Below are positions 1 through 10,211 of a stretch of DNA of 64,000 nt, in pieces. Where the stretch lies: positions 107,501 to 171,500 of the forward strand of contig CAJNDS010000165.1 in the NCBI GenBank assembly GCA_905221605.1, given 5' to 3'. Below the pieces are notes generated by a model that worked only from the letters and a program-made list of their open reading frames with translations, made no database searches and had not been told where the DNA came from. The translations under genes and the position numbers were made by a program. Within the stretch, counting starts at the first letter, position 1; each line of letters opens with the position of its first letter. This DNA comes from Symbiodinium natans (taxonomy: Eukaryota > Sar > Dinophyceae > Suessiales > Symbiodiniaceae).

Positions 1-465
1 CTTTGTTGAGAGTTCTGAGCACAAGGCTCCAAGCTTTGTAGCTTTCCATGCATGATCTAGAAGCCCTACACCCTAAAACCCGGAACCCTAAAATCCGCAA
101 AGCCTGAAACCGTAAAACCCTAAAACTCTAGAACCCTAAAACCCTAAAGCCCTAAAGCCCTAAAAGCCCAAACCCTCAGAACACGAAACCCTTGGCTCGA
201 GCCAGTGCGTCGACAGCCCGACTTCTCTCGCACATTCCAACCACGCGAGACTTCTGTCCTAAACCCTAATCCCTAAACCCTTAACCCTCAACCCTAAACC
301 CTAAACCCGAAACCTAAACCCCTTTGAGGACCCGATCCTAGCGCACCCCGAGCCCTAAAGCCCTCAGACCTCAGACCCTGGAAGCCTTTGAACCCTTAAT
401 CCCTGCAACCCTTATACCCTTCAAACCCTGAAACCCTTCTACCCTTCAACTTGGGCTTTAAGCCC

Positions 466-535
466 TCAATAGGGATTATCGTCGGGGGTGCTATCATCCC
501 TATTAAGGACTCTTCGTGTAAGGGGGAACATCCAA
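466..535. mobile_element. Degenerate copy of MITE family A
   Basis: Contains the family-A core (AATAGGGATTAT ... CTATTAAGGACT) and the right end AAGGGGGAACATCCAA shared with copies at 14438, 14811, 38957 and 63812. The left terminal repeat is lost or replaced by other repeat sequence. Confidence 0.5.
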
Positions 536-612
536 ACCTTGAACCCTTGAACCCTGAAGCCGCCCTTAAACCCTCCCTCTCTCTCTCTCTCCCTCCCTCT
601 CTCTCTGCGCAG

Positions 613-1251
613 GCAAGTTTACCAACGACCCAGAGGCAGGGCTTCAGCCTCTTGTCGACTCCGAAGCCTTAGAACCAATGCAGAAGTAGGGTTTAGGGTT
701 TAGGGTTTAGGGTTTAGGGTTGAGTGTTTTGGGGGAAGTCTCAGATTCCCTGCTTACAGCCAGTACGACGCCCTCGGACCCCAGCACATGTCGGATGCTT
801 CGAGGCCTAGCCCAAAGTTAAGCCCCTAAACCCTGCACAGCCCCAGAGGCTGTAGGGTTTAGGGTTTAGTCCCCAGAGCTTGTAACCCTAGTCCCTCAAC
901 CCCTGCACCTTTCACATACTTTTGCTACCCGCTATAAATGCCTAAGCCCTCAACCCTATAAACACCTCATGGCTGCCGCGTTTGGGAGAACACAGGACAC
1001 CGGAACACTTCAAGGCTTTGAAGATAGTAGATAGATAGAAATATATACATATGCGGTATGTAGGAGGAAATTATAGGAAGACCCTCCAAATTGAGGGGCC
1101 CTCATACTTGAACCCTAAAACCTAAACCCTAACCCCTACACCCTAAATTTACACCCTAGACCCTACTTTCCCAGATCTTGCCGGACGTCCGCTTCCCTGG
1201 AGTGCTTCCCTTCCCGCCCGAAAAGATGCAGCTCCTCGTGTGCCCCAGCTG
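613..1251 (+). CDS. Candidate exons of an unknown protein (group I)
   Basis: Three short open segments with splice-like edges lie between telomere-like tracts. Exon 613-665 follows a pyrimidine-rich tctctgcgcag acceptor, reads KFTNDPEAGLQPLVDSE and ends at a GC donor. Exon about 760-804 follows ctgcttacag and reads QYDALGPQHMSDAS, again before GC. Exon 1175-1251 follows actttcccag, reads ILPDVRFPGVLPFPPEKMQL and onward, and ends exactly where a telomeric repeat supplies the donor (G|GTTTAGGG). The first two exons do not join in the preferred frames, so they may belong to different transcripts or a donor may be misplaced. No family recognised; exon status is inferred from splice motifs and amino-acid composition only. 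Confidence 0.4.
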
Positions 1252-1610
1252 GTTTAGGGTTTAGGGTTTAAGGTTTAGAGTTTAGGGTTAAGGGTTTAAG
1301 GTTTAGCCTTTAGGGTTTAGGCTGGGCTTTGTAGGGTGAGCTTTCAGGGGTGTTGGATGCTTAGGGGGCTGTTGGGTTTGGGGTTTGACGGGGTTTGGCT
1401 CGGCCTTGACAGGCCGTGAAGTTGTTCAGAAGCTTTTCTTCTGGATTTAGCGAACTGAGCGGGGCTTGTCAAAGCATCCCAAAGCCACTACTTCAGGGGC
1501 GTGGCCACGCTCGCCATCCGAAACTCCTCGTTTCGGGACCGCTTTTTGGGGACTTCGGCCTGCATAATCGTGAACCTCTTTCTATAATCTTGTTTAAAGG
1601 GAGTTAAAGG

Positions 1611-1694
1611 GTCCGAAGTATGGGCCTTACTGTATATAGTGTATATAAGGGTTACATAACAGGAGACCCTAATTGAAGGCTCATACTTCGGATC
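1611..1694. mobile_element. Palindromic MITE-like element (family D)
   Basis: Inverted termini: TCCGAAGTATGGGCC on the left and GGCTCATACTTCGGA on the right, about 55 bp of AT-richer loop between them. Similar phrases (gggcccatg, catgggccc, ccttatag) recur near 11100-11226, 33900-34030 and 39603-39715, suggesting a diverged family. Confidence 0.5.
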
Positions 1695-1744
1695 CCTTAC
1701 TTTGCCTTCCACGAGAATGCAAAAACACATTCTTTCACTGTGAA

Positions 1745-1861
1745 TCTAGGACCCAGAGTAGGCCATTGTTCCCTTTTAATTAGGGGCTTAGGTTCCCTCA
1801 ATGAGCCCCGTTTCAACCAAGAAGGGCACCCTTATTTTTCCTGGGCTACTCTTGGGTCTAG
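1745..1861. mobile_element. MITE family C copy 1
   Basis: Termini CTAGGACCCAGAGTAGGC and CTACTCTTGGGTCTAG are imperfect inverted repeats. Related copies lie at 15263-15378 and about 16060-16170. All have the internal phrase TTAGGTTCCCT and an AAGGGCACCC-like block. Confidence 0.55.
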
Positions 1862-2010
1862 TAATTGCTATGGATATGGCACCCTAAGCCCCGAACCCCG
1901 GGTCTGCCGAAACTTCGGTTATCAGATGCTTATATAGAGTTGCCAGGTACCAGGATGCCGTAGGGTATCAATAGCTCATGGACCCTAGGAAAGCCGAGCC
2001 GGTAGGGCAG

Positions 2011-2709
2011 CCCATCAACCCTCGGAAAGAATTTGATGAGAGATCAGGCCCCAAGCGCAAGAGATCATCGAAGAGGACTGGGGCCTTCGCGTTCCCCTAA
2101 ACCCAAAAAACCCTAGAAACCGCAAACTCTAAAGCCCAAACCCCTAAAGCCCCCAAAACCCCTAAAGCCAAGCCGCTAAAGCCCCTGAAGCCACTGAAGT
2201 CCCTAGTGCCCCGAAAGCCCCTAAAGCCCCTAATGCCCCGAAAGCCCCTAAAGCCCCTAATGCCCCGAAAGCCCCTAAAGCCCCTAGAGCAACTTAGTGC
2301 TGTCCAGTGCGTTGCCGCACTCAGCGGTAGTGCAGCGCATTTGTAGGCAGCAATTGGTGTATGAGTAGCCTCGAAGCTACCCTAAACCCTAGAAACCCTA
2401 AACTTCCCCTAGCCCTAACCCCGAAACAGTTAAATAACCGTGTTATGTAAGTGCACGAGACTTCCAGCCCCACTACCAGAGCAGCACGCGAAGATGCTCT
2501 ATGCACCTTAACATCCCCGACGCGTTAAGAGCTTTAAGGGGTTCTGCTTTCTCTTTTAAACCCTAACCCTAAATCCCAAGTCCCAAACCCTCGACCCTAA
2601 ACCCTAAACCCTAAACCCAAGGTTTAGGAGTGTACGTGCTTGGAGTCTGCGCCTGCCAGGAGCCAATCTTCGGAGACGAGGCCGCGAAAGCCCACTGCCC
2701 GAAGCGACG
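2011..2709 (+). CDS. Candidate exons of an unknown protein (group II)
   Basis: Three candidate exons. 2011-2090 (after ggtagggcag) is basic and reads PRKEFDERSGPKRKRSSKR. 2468-2523 (after gagacttccag, donor GTTAAG) reads PHYQSSTRRCSMHLNIPDA. 2660-2709 (after ctgcgcctgccag, GC donor) reads EPIFGDEAAKAHCPKRRI. The third is followed by a long (TTTAGGG)n tract starting near 2741, and the next exon upstream side (3792) is preceded by (CCCTAAA)n. Function unknown; the basic patch could be a nuclear-localisation-like segment, but this is a guess. Confidence 0.38.
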
Positions 2710-3451
2710 AATAGCTTGTGGATCGGGTCAAAAACAGGGGCTTAGGGTTTAGGGTTTAGGGTTTAGGGTTTAGGGTTTAGGGTTTAGGGTTTAGGGTTTA
2801 GGATTTAGGGTTTAGGGTTTAGGGTTTAGGGTTTAGGGTTTGGGGTTTGGGGTTTGGGGTTTAGCTATAATGTCTTCCTGTGCCCTGAAGTACCCCACCA
2901 AGATGGCCTCGATACCCTAGCAACATACCCTTGCATCACCTTCGGGACCACATGAACCGTAAAGGGGGTTTAGGGTTTAGGGTTTCGGGTTTAGGGTTTA
3001 GGGTTCATGTACCTCAATAGGAATTTCGGTAGCTTAGGGTATATGACCCCAATTCTAGGGTTCACTTGGTCCCTGGGGTCATGTTTGTCTGGCATTTCGA
3101 CAACATCTATGAGACTCTCCTTCAAGCCCTTCGGTGCATCCTGATCTAACGGAAATTTGCACGGGAACAAGAGAAGGGAGTCCCTGGAATGTAGTGGGGA
3201 CGTGGTAAAAGTAAACGTGTCGGGTTCTGACGCTCCTCTACTGCACCTACCAGACGACTTTGGTCTAGTAGAGCAGTAACCCTAAACCTTAAACCCTAAA
3301 CCCCACCCCCTAGCGTCATGCCCGCAGCCCAAACCTAGAGCCACCTTTCACTTAGAAAGCAAGCAGCGCAGGTCTTGAAGTTTCATGGGTACATGGAAGT
3401 AGGGGTAGAAGTCTGAGTGCGGTAACTGTACTCATCACTCTGCTAAGGTAG

Positions 3452-3582
3452 CTTGGTAGCCCAGTGGTACCCTTTTCCCTTTTTTGGGGTTCCAGGTTAC
3501 CTTATAAAGTAACCAACCCTAAACCCTAAACCCTAAACCCTAAATTAAACCCGTTCTATAATATGGTTACTGGGCTACTAAG
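3452..3582 (+). mobile_element. MITE family B (introner) carrying telomeric repeats
   Basis: Terminal inverted repeats CTTGGTAGCCCAGTGG / GGTTACTGGGCTACTAAG. Flanks are GTAG (3448-3451) and GTAA (3583-3586), a 3-of-4 match expected of an old 4-bp target duplication. The centre holds four CCCTAAA units (about 3514-3543) absent from plain copies such as 6452-6562. The intron would start with the left duplication (AAG|GTAG) and end with CTAAG. The downstream exon 3583-3622 reads VKMALLLSILEPS and ends at donor GTAAAT. Confidence 0.65.
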
Positions 3583-4655
3583 GTAAAGATGGCCCTACTT
3601 CTGTCGATCCTTGAGCCTTCAGGTAAATCTTCCATCCAAAAGCCCCAAGGACCTGGAACGCCGAAGCTCCTTACCCAGAAGGACACCCTAAACCCTAAAC
3701 CCTAAACCCTAAACCCTAAACCCTAAACCCTAAACCCTAAACCCTAAACCCTAAACCCTAAACCCTTAGCCTTTAAACCCTTTCTTGCCAGGAAGAGGAG
3801 GAGTACGAGCCAGTCGAGGTGCGGAGAGGCGCGCGCAAGATCAGGGTCTAGCGTTCTGGGCTTAGGGGTTTAGGGTTTAGGGTTTAGGGTTTAGGGTTTA
3901 GGGTTTAGGGTTTAGGGTTTTGGGGTTTAGGGTTTAGGGGCTTCGGGGGTGCCACGTTGAGAGCTGACAGAATTGACCGCGTGCTCGCGGAAGCCTGCCG
4001 GCCTTCAGCTGTGAGCGCCGCACGTTCTCTGTCAGTTCAGGGCTTAGGGTTTAGGGTTTAGGGTTTAGGGCTTAGGGTTTAGGGTTTAGGGTTTATAAGG
4101 GTTTAGGGTTTAGGTTTAGTGTTTAGGGTTTAGGGTTTAGGGTTCTGCCAATGATCCATACACGGCTTTCTTCCATGAAACCAGTGTGGCTGCGGCTCTT
4201 GAGCTGGACCTCGTGTCCGTAGCGTGACATCGTAGCAGAACCTGATACCCACTTCTCGAAGCTGTTTTGCCCGGCAGCGCGTGCCCGTGCCGGCGCGCCA
4301 TCTGAAAGAATGGCCGTGTTGGCCCCATGTCCAGGAGCATGAGTCACGCAAAGCTGCATGTATATGTGTATGTATATGTATGTATGTATGCATGTATGTA
4401 TGTAAGTAAGTATGTGATATATGAAATTTGTAGATGCATAAATAGATTGTTTTATTTGTTGTGCCGTAACGCGGGTTAAGAGTGCAGACGCCCGACGTAT
4501 GAGAACACCCCCCCCGCCCCCAACTCTAGTAACGCCTAAACCCCTGAACCCGAAACGCAAAGCCCTACCAACCCTAAACCCTAAACCCTGCTTGTGCCCA
4601 GATAAGACCGATATCTGGAAGCGCCTATCAGAGCAGGGGCCCCCGATGCCTCAGG
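3583..4655 (+). CDS. Candidate exons of an unknown protein (group III)
   Basis: Exons: 3583-3622 (VKMALLLSILEPS, directly after a family-B introner), 3792-3845 (acidic then basic, EEEEYEPVEVRRGARKIR, phase 0-0, acceptor ctttcttgccag, donor GTCTAG), 3971-4010 (IDRVLAEACRPSA, donor GTGAGC) and 4602-4655 (KTDIWKRLSEQGPPMPQ, donor GCTTTAGGG from repeat sequence). Exon 3792-3845 is bracketed by a CCCTAAA array on its 5' side and a TTTAGGG array on its 3' side, the pattern seen across the window. No family recognised and not all phases agree. Confidence 0.42.
4123..4450. other. Unassigned single-copy-looking stretch and tetranucleotide repeat
   Basis: About 190 bases (4145-4335) are not telomere-like and are open on the - strand in two frames, but neither frame shows a family signature. 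It runs into an ATGT/TGTA microsatellite at about 4360-4410. I do not call a gene. Confidence 0.3.
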
Positions 4656-5184
4656 GCTTTAGGGTTTAGGGTTTGGGTTTAGGGGTTAGGGGTTTTGGGG
4701 TTTAGGGTTTAGGATTTGGGATTTAGGGTTTAGGGTTTAGGGTTTAGGGTTGGCTTTGCAAGACTTATCGGGCTTTTGGGGGGGTCCTGTCAGGGCTGTA
4801 GGGGTTACAGGCTTTACAGGGTTTTCGGGACATCGGGATTTAGGGGTTTGGGTTTAGGGCTGCTTTCGGGTTTAGGGTTTAGGGTTCAGGGCTGCAGGGT
4901 GTAGGGTTTTCGGGCTGGGTTGTAGGGGGCTTCGGGCCTCCTCGGGTGTTTTGGTTCTAGGGTCCTAGGTTGAGAGGCTGTGGGGGGTTTAGGGCTTCGG
5001 AGTTTGGGCAATTACGTGTTAGGGGTCTTGGATGTTTGACAGCTTAGGGCTTTCAGGTGTTACAGGGCACTGACAGGCTCTAAGTCTTTATCTTGGGGGT
5101 TTGAGGGTGCTGGGGAGTCACCAGACTCCAAACGCTTCAAGCCAAAGGGACCCTGTTATTGGGATCATGTACCTCGGCCTTTAG

Positions 5185-6601
5185 AATGTGTAATCGAATC
5201 CCGACGATCTGGTATGGAATCCGATGCGGATGATGCGGCTGGTCGTAGTCCGAGTCCGCGTGGTCCTTCTTTCACTGCTCCTTTCACTGACGCCGACTTT
5301 GGCTCGGAACTGGTTTCGGGTTTAGGGTTTAGGGTTTAGGGTTTAGGGTTTAGGGTTTAGGGTTTAGGATGAAACAGCGATTGCGAGGATGAGGACAGTG
5401 TGGAACTTGCAGCTGCCCCCTGCGGCCCCGCACCACGGAGTGACGGTCCATCACCCGAGTGGAGCCGGCGGTTGGGGAGGATAAGAACTGGGAGGAGTCT
5501 GGGACTGAGACACCTGAGCAGTTTGAGGGTTGAGGGTGCAAAAGGCACCACTACTATAGTCGAGAGTTTGTGAACCCTAGACTAAACCCTGTAGCCCTAA
5601 AACCCTAAAACCTAAACTCTAAACCCCAAACCCTAAACCCTAATCCCTAAAAACAAGGTAGTTAGTCCTTCCAAGTCGACCCTTTATGAGCCCTGTACAC
5701 TGTAAGCCCTCTAAGCCTTGTACAGCCCACAAGCCCCTGTGAGCCCTGCAAGCCCCAAGAACCCAATAACTCTGTGAGGCTCAAACTTTAAGGAACCTTA
5801 AACCCTGAATCCTCATACCCAAACCCTAAACCCTAAACCCTAAACCCTAAACCCTAAACCCTAAACCCCAAACCCCAAACCCTAAACCCTAAACCCTAAA
5901 CCCTAAACCCTAAACCCTAAACCCTAAACCCTAAACCCTAAACCCTAAACCCTAAACCCTAAACCCTAAACCCTAAACCCTAAACCCTAAGCCTTGGCAG
6001 GTTTGAGCCCCTGGCTTGTGGCACTGCCATGCTCTTTGATGAGAGTCGGGCCAATGCAACGTGCACGCCCCGGTTTTAGGGTTTTAGGGTTTAGGGTTTA
6101 GGGTTTAGGGTCTAGGGTCTAGGGTTTAGGGTTTAGGGTTTAGGGTTTAGGGTTTAGGGTTTGGGAATGGTTCTCCAGGGAATCGAAGTCTCCTTTGCGG
6201 CAAGCGGAATTCGGATAGGCAAGCGGACAGGAAGCACACCATCCTTGGCGACCAAAAACGAAACCTGTAAGGGTGTATGGTTCTTATACCTTAATAAGCC
6301 TTCATAGGCATGCTAGTAGTATACCTTAGTCGGAACTAGCGAAGAATATGCTTGATAGGAATTTTCGTAGTGAGGGGTATGTATATGACCCCAACTTTAG
6401 GGTTCAAATCTGTCGCTCTGAGATCCACAACACCAGCAGCACATTTGCTTACTTGGTAGCCCAGTGGTACCCTTGCCCCATTTGTTGGTTCAAGGTTCCC
6501 TTATCAAGCAGCCAACCCAAAAAGGGGTGCCCTTATTAGAACATGGTTACTGGGCTAACAAGCTTATGGATCTCCTTCGCGGTCAACAGATGTCTGTCCA
6601 G
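5185..6601 (+). CDS. Candidate exons, possibly the N-terminal part of the calpain-like gene
   Basis: Exon 5185-5312 (after ggcctttag; donor GTTTCG) ends PFTDADFGSEL, which resembles the FxDxxFP segment at the start of calpain catalytic domains. Exon 5413-5470 reads LPPAAPHHGVTVHHPSGAG. Exon 6001-6072 follows a long CCCTAAA array and gccttggcag, reads FEPLACGTAMLFDESRANAT and onward, and ends at GTTTTAGGG. Exon 6179-6266 ends at a consensus donor GTAAGG. Exon about 6426-6446 plus 6563-6600 flanks a family-B introner and reads through as TSSTF|LMDLLRGQQMSVQ. Assignment to the calpain gene rests on order and one motif only. Confidence 0.35.
5820..5990. repeat. (CCCTAAA)n array, about 24 units
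   Basis: Nearly perfect plant/alveolate-type telomere repeats in CCCTAAA orientation, with two CCCCAAA variants. It ends 10 bp before the acceptor of exon 6001-6072, so it forms the 3' end of an intron. Confidence 0.95.
6452..6562 (+). mobile_element. MITE family B, simple 111-bp copy
   Basis: Termini CTTGGTAGCCC / GGGCTAACAAG, target duplication CTTA (6448-6451 and 6563-6566). Interior without telomeric repeats: it gives the reference structure for the family. A GC-AG intron (GC at 6447-6448, AG at 6561-6562) leaves an open frame across the junction. Confidence 0.7.
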
Positions 6602-7037
6602 GCTAGCTCTCCTAAGGACTAGAGGTCCCATCGGGCCTGGCCGAACTCCTGTAGGGTTTAGGGTTTAGGGTTTAGGGTTTAGGGTTTAGGGTTTAGGGTT
6701 TAGGGTTTAGGGTTTCGGGTTTTGGGGTTTGGGGTTTGGGGTTTGTGGTTAAGGGCTTAGGGCTGAGGGCTCTGAAAGTCCTCGATAACCTAAGCCCTAA
6801 ACCCTAAACCCTTACCGTCGCACGGGACTTGCTGAAGCTGCGTTGTACAGAGTTTAGGGTTGAGGGTTTAGGGTTTAGGGTTTAGGGTTTAGGGTTTAGG
6901 GATAGGGCTTCAAAGCTTGCACAATGTCGCGCCTAAGGTGAGCATTGCTGGATCATGGGGGGTGCGTGTTGCAATTTCCTGTTCCAAACCCTAAACCCGA
7001 AATCCTATACCCTAGATCCAGCCCGACCTACTCTCAG

Positions 7038-10000
7038 GCACTTCGGTCGAGTTTTCCCGGGGCATCTCGACAACATGTACCTGGTGGAAGCCTTGAATGC
7101 GCCGCCGCCAGTACTTGAAACCCTAAAACCTTTATAGGGTTTAGGGTTTAGGGTTTGGGGTTTAGGGTTTAGGGTTCTCTAAACTGCAAGCCTATCACCC
7201 AAAGCTTTAAGCCCCCAAGCCCGAATGCTAAACTCTGAAACACATCCTAAACCCTAAATCCTCAGCCCTACATCTGCATCTCTGGGAATTTCTGTGCCTC
7301 GACTTACTCATTTTCGCTTTTGGGTTTAGGGTTTGGTGGTTTAGGGTTTAGGGTTCACGCTCTTGGAGGCTTCAAGAGCTTAAGCCGTTCTTCCCCAGTC
7401 CCCCTACAACTTGGCAATTTCCGAAAATCAGGGCTTCCTGCTCTGCGTGTCTCTGCAAGGGGCATTCTGTTGGCTGTTTTTGCGGTAGCAGGGGAACCAT
7501 GTGTGGAAACTCGCAGAAAATTCTGGCAACAGACTCGAAAGACCCAAGGTGACCGAAGGAAAAGTGACCCGAAACTAAACCGAGTGGCCCTAATGACCCT
7601 AAAGTGGCCCTAAAGCCCCAAAGCGACCCCCTAAACCCTAAACCCTAAATTTAAGAGCCGGTCTAGGGTTTAGGCTTTAGGGTTTAGGGTACCCCAGTCC
7701 GAAGAGATTAGAGGCCCGTGACCCTCAACCCTAAACCTTAAACCCAAAACCCTAAACCCTTTAAACCCTAAAACCCAAACCCTAAGCCCTCCCACTCTGG
7801 GATTTTGAGGTTTCACTGCCTGGGACCCCTGAAGCTTTTGAGGCGCCTGACTGCCTGGGACCCCTGAAGTTGGGTGAGGAAAGGGTGGGGGCTGGGAGTA
7901 CCACCCTGGACGCTCCTGGGTCCCTTGAAGCACGAGGGAAGATTTTGCGGCGTTCTGAAGAGGACTTAGAGGCCCTTGAAAAGGGAGTAGAGGGCCGTTT
8001 ACTGTGGGACCCCTGAAGCTGCGCGGTCCTCCGAGGTTTTTGAGGTGGGTAGGAGGGGGTTAGGAAGGGGCGAGGGAAGGGGGGGGGGGTAGGGTGTGGG
8101 GGTGGTCGCAAAAGAGCCTCTATGTCCTGTGCGAAACTGCTGCTGGTCCATGAGTTTACGCGGTGTGGATGGCCTGGCCCTCCATGGAAAAGCTGCCATT
8201 GTACCCCCCTACCCCCCCCCCCCTCCGCGGTTTGGGGGCGAGGAGGGAAAGAGGGAGGTTAACCCATCCAACACGCCGCCAGGGTCGGCGTATACCCTAA
8301 ACCCTAAACCCTAAACCCCCAAACTCTAAGCCCTAAACCCTAAACCCTAAACCCTAAACCCTAAACCCTAAACCCTAAACCCTAAACCCTAAACCCTAAA
8401 CCCTAAACCCTAAACCCTAAACCCTAAACCCTAAACCCTATAAACCCTAAACCCATGCCAGGCCATCTCCCTCCGCCCTGCACTCGCACGCTCCCTCTTC
8501 CTCTGCTACGACTCGCAGTGGGGTCCTCAGGGCACCCATTGAGCTAAAGAGGCTTTGAATACCACTTGCCAGATGAATCCTAACAAAGGTTTAGGGTTTA
8601 GGGGGTTAGGGTGTGGGGTTTCGGCTTCATAAACCGTAATAGGAATTATGGGTAGTTTAGGGTATGTAGTTTCTGACCCCGATTTTGGTGTTCATTCGTT
8701 CGAGTCCCCAGGCTATTTTGCCCGTCCTACTGGTTCTTACTAGGGCATGAAGGAATTAGGAACCTTACGCCGCCCCCCCGCCCCTTTAAACCCTTCAAGG
8801 GATTCTATAGGGCACCAGTCTCTCACTTGCTACGAAGAGGCCGTAGTTTTGTAGGGCTTGGGCTTTAGGGTTTATACGGGTGTAGGGTTCAGGCTACATC
8901 GCAACTTTTGCCTTGGGGTGCTGTGGGCTAGGGTAAAAGGGATTATAGGGGTTGAGGATCCGGTGACAGAGCTCGAGGACCACCCTAAACCCTAAACCCT
9001 AAGCCGTAAACCACTTCCAGCAGCGACCATGAGTAAAACTACAACCCTAAAACCTTGAAATCCCTTAACACACTAAAACCTAGAAATCTAAACCTTAAAG
9101 CCTTAAAACCACTAAAACCCCTCGACCTTTGGAACCGCGGATTCTCCGAACCCCTAAGCCTGTGAGCCCCTGAATCCTTAAACCCTGAATCCTGCACAAA
9201 GTCAATGCCTTGTGTAGACCCAAACCTAAACCCTAAGCGCTAATCCAGGGTTTAGGGTTTAGGGTTTAGGATTTAGGGTTTAGGGTTTAGGGTTTAGGGT
9301 TTAGGGTTTAGCCCTGAGGCGCGCGGTGTACATCCTCCGCATGTTCAAGAATGGGATCTGGCTCCGGGTTGAGGTTGCCGAAGCCTCATTCCTTGCTGGG
9401 TGTTGTGGTTTAGGGTGGCCCCAAACCCTAAAGCCTAAACCCAGAACTTAGGGAAGGTAAGAAACCTGAGGAGTTAGAGTGCTTTTCAGGGCCGAGCATG
9501 GAGTACCGAGTTGCCTAATCCCCTACCAAGAACCAGAAAGTTCAGGGTTTAGGGTGGGTTTAGGGTTTAGGGTTGTAGGATTTAGGGTTTAGGTGGCACT
9601 TTCCCTCCCAGATTCTTTGGTGGTTTGGGTTTAGATTAAGAGTTTTGGTTTCGTGTCGATAGTTGGATTTTTTTTCTCAGGGGGGCTGTTCTTCAAATCA
9701 TGGGGCCACACCATTTTCGGTCCCGAGTGGGTGAATTTTTTTTCACGATGAATCCGATTGCAAAAGGTGTAGCTCTAAGGACACCTGAATCTGGACTATC
9801 CTGCTTTCGTCTTGCTTTCTGAACACCTGAATCAAGTGCCTCAGTGCCATACATTCAGCCCCAAACCCTAAGCTTGAAGAAGACGCCAAATCGAGTTAAC
9901 TTGCATGGCCCCTGCAAGCCCCAGCGCCAATCGAGGCCTCTCATTTAGGTAGGGCCCTCGACTAGGGCTAAAGTCATCTGGGGAAGAAGGATACAGTTGC

Positions 10001-10180
10001 ACGTTGTTTTGCAGGTTGTTCATCTTTAAAGTTGCTTTACATCAGCATATGAATTCTCTTCCTCCCTAAGCTTGCCCTAGGAACCCCTAAACCCCGACAA
10101 GCCCCTCTTTTTAGGGTGTAGGGATTATAGGTTTGAAAGGGTTCATAGGATTTTTGATTTTTTATTTATTTCATATTTTT

Positions 10181-10211
<31 letters not shown>

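Noticed and set aside
4123-4560. 145-residue ORF on the - strand
   Set aside because: The N-terminal third is a microsatellite, competing frames are open, and no family motif is visible.
6602-6650. Exon LALLRTRGPIGPGRTP
   Set aside because: The introner-spliced reading upstream ends at a GC donor at 6601, which places this segment in the intron; both cannot be right and the introner junction is better supported.
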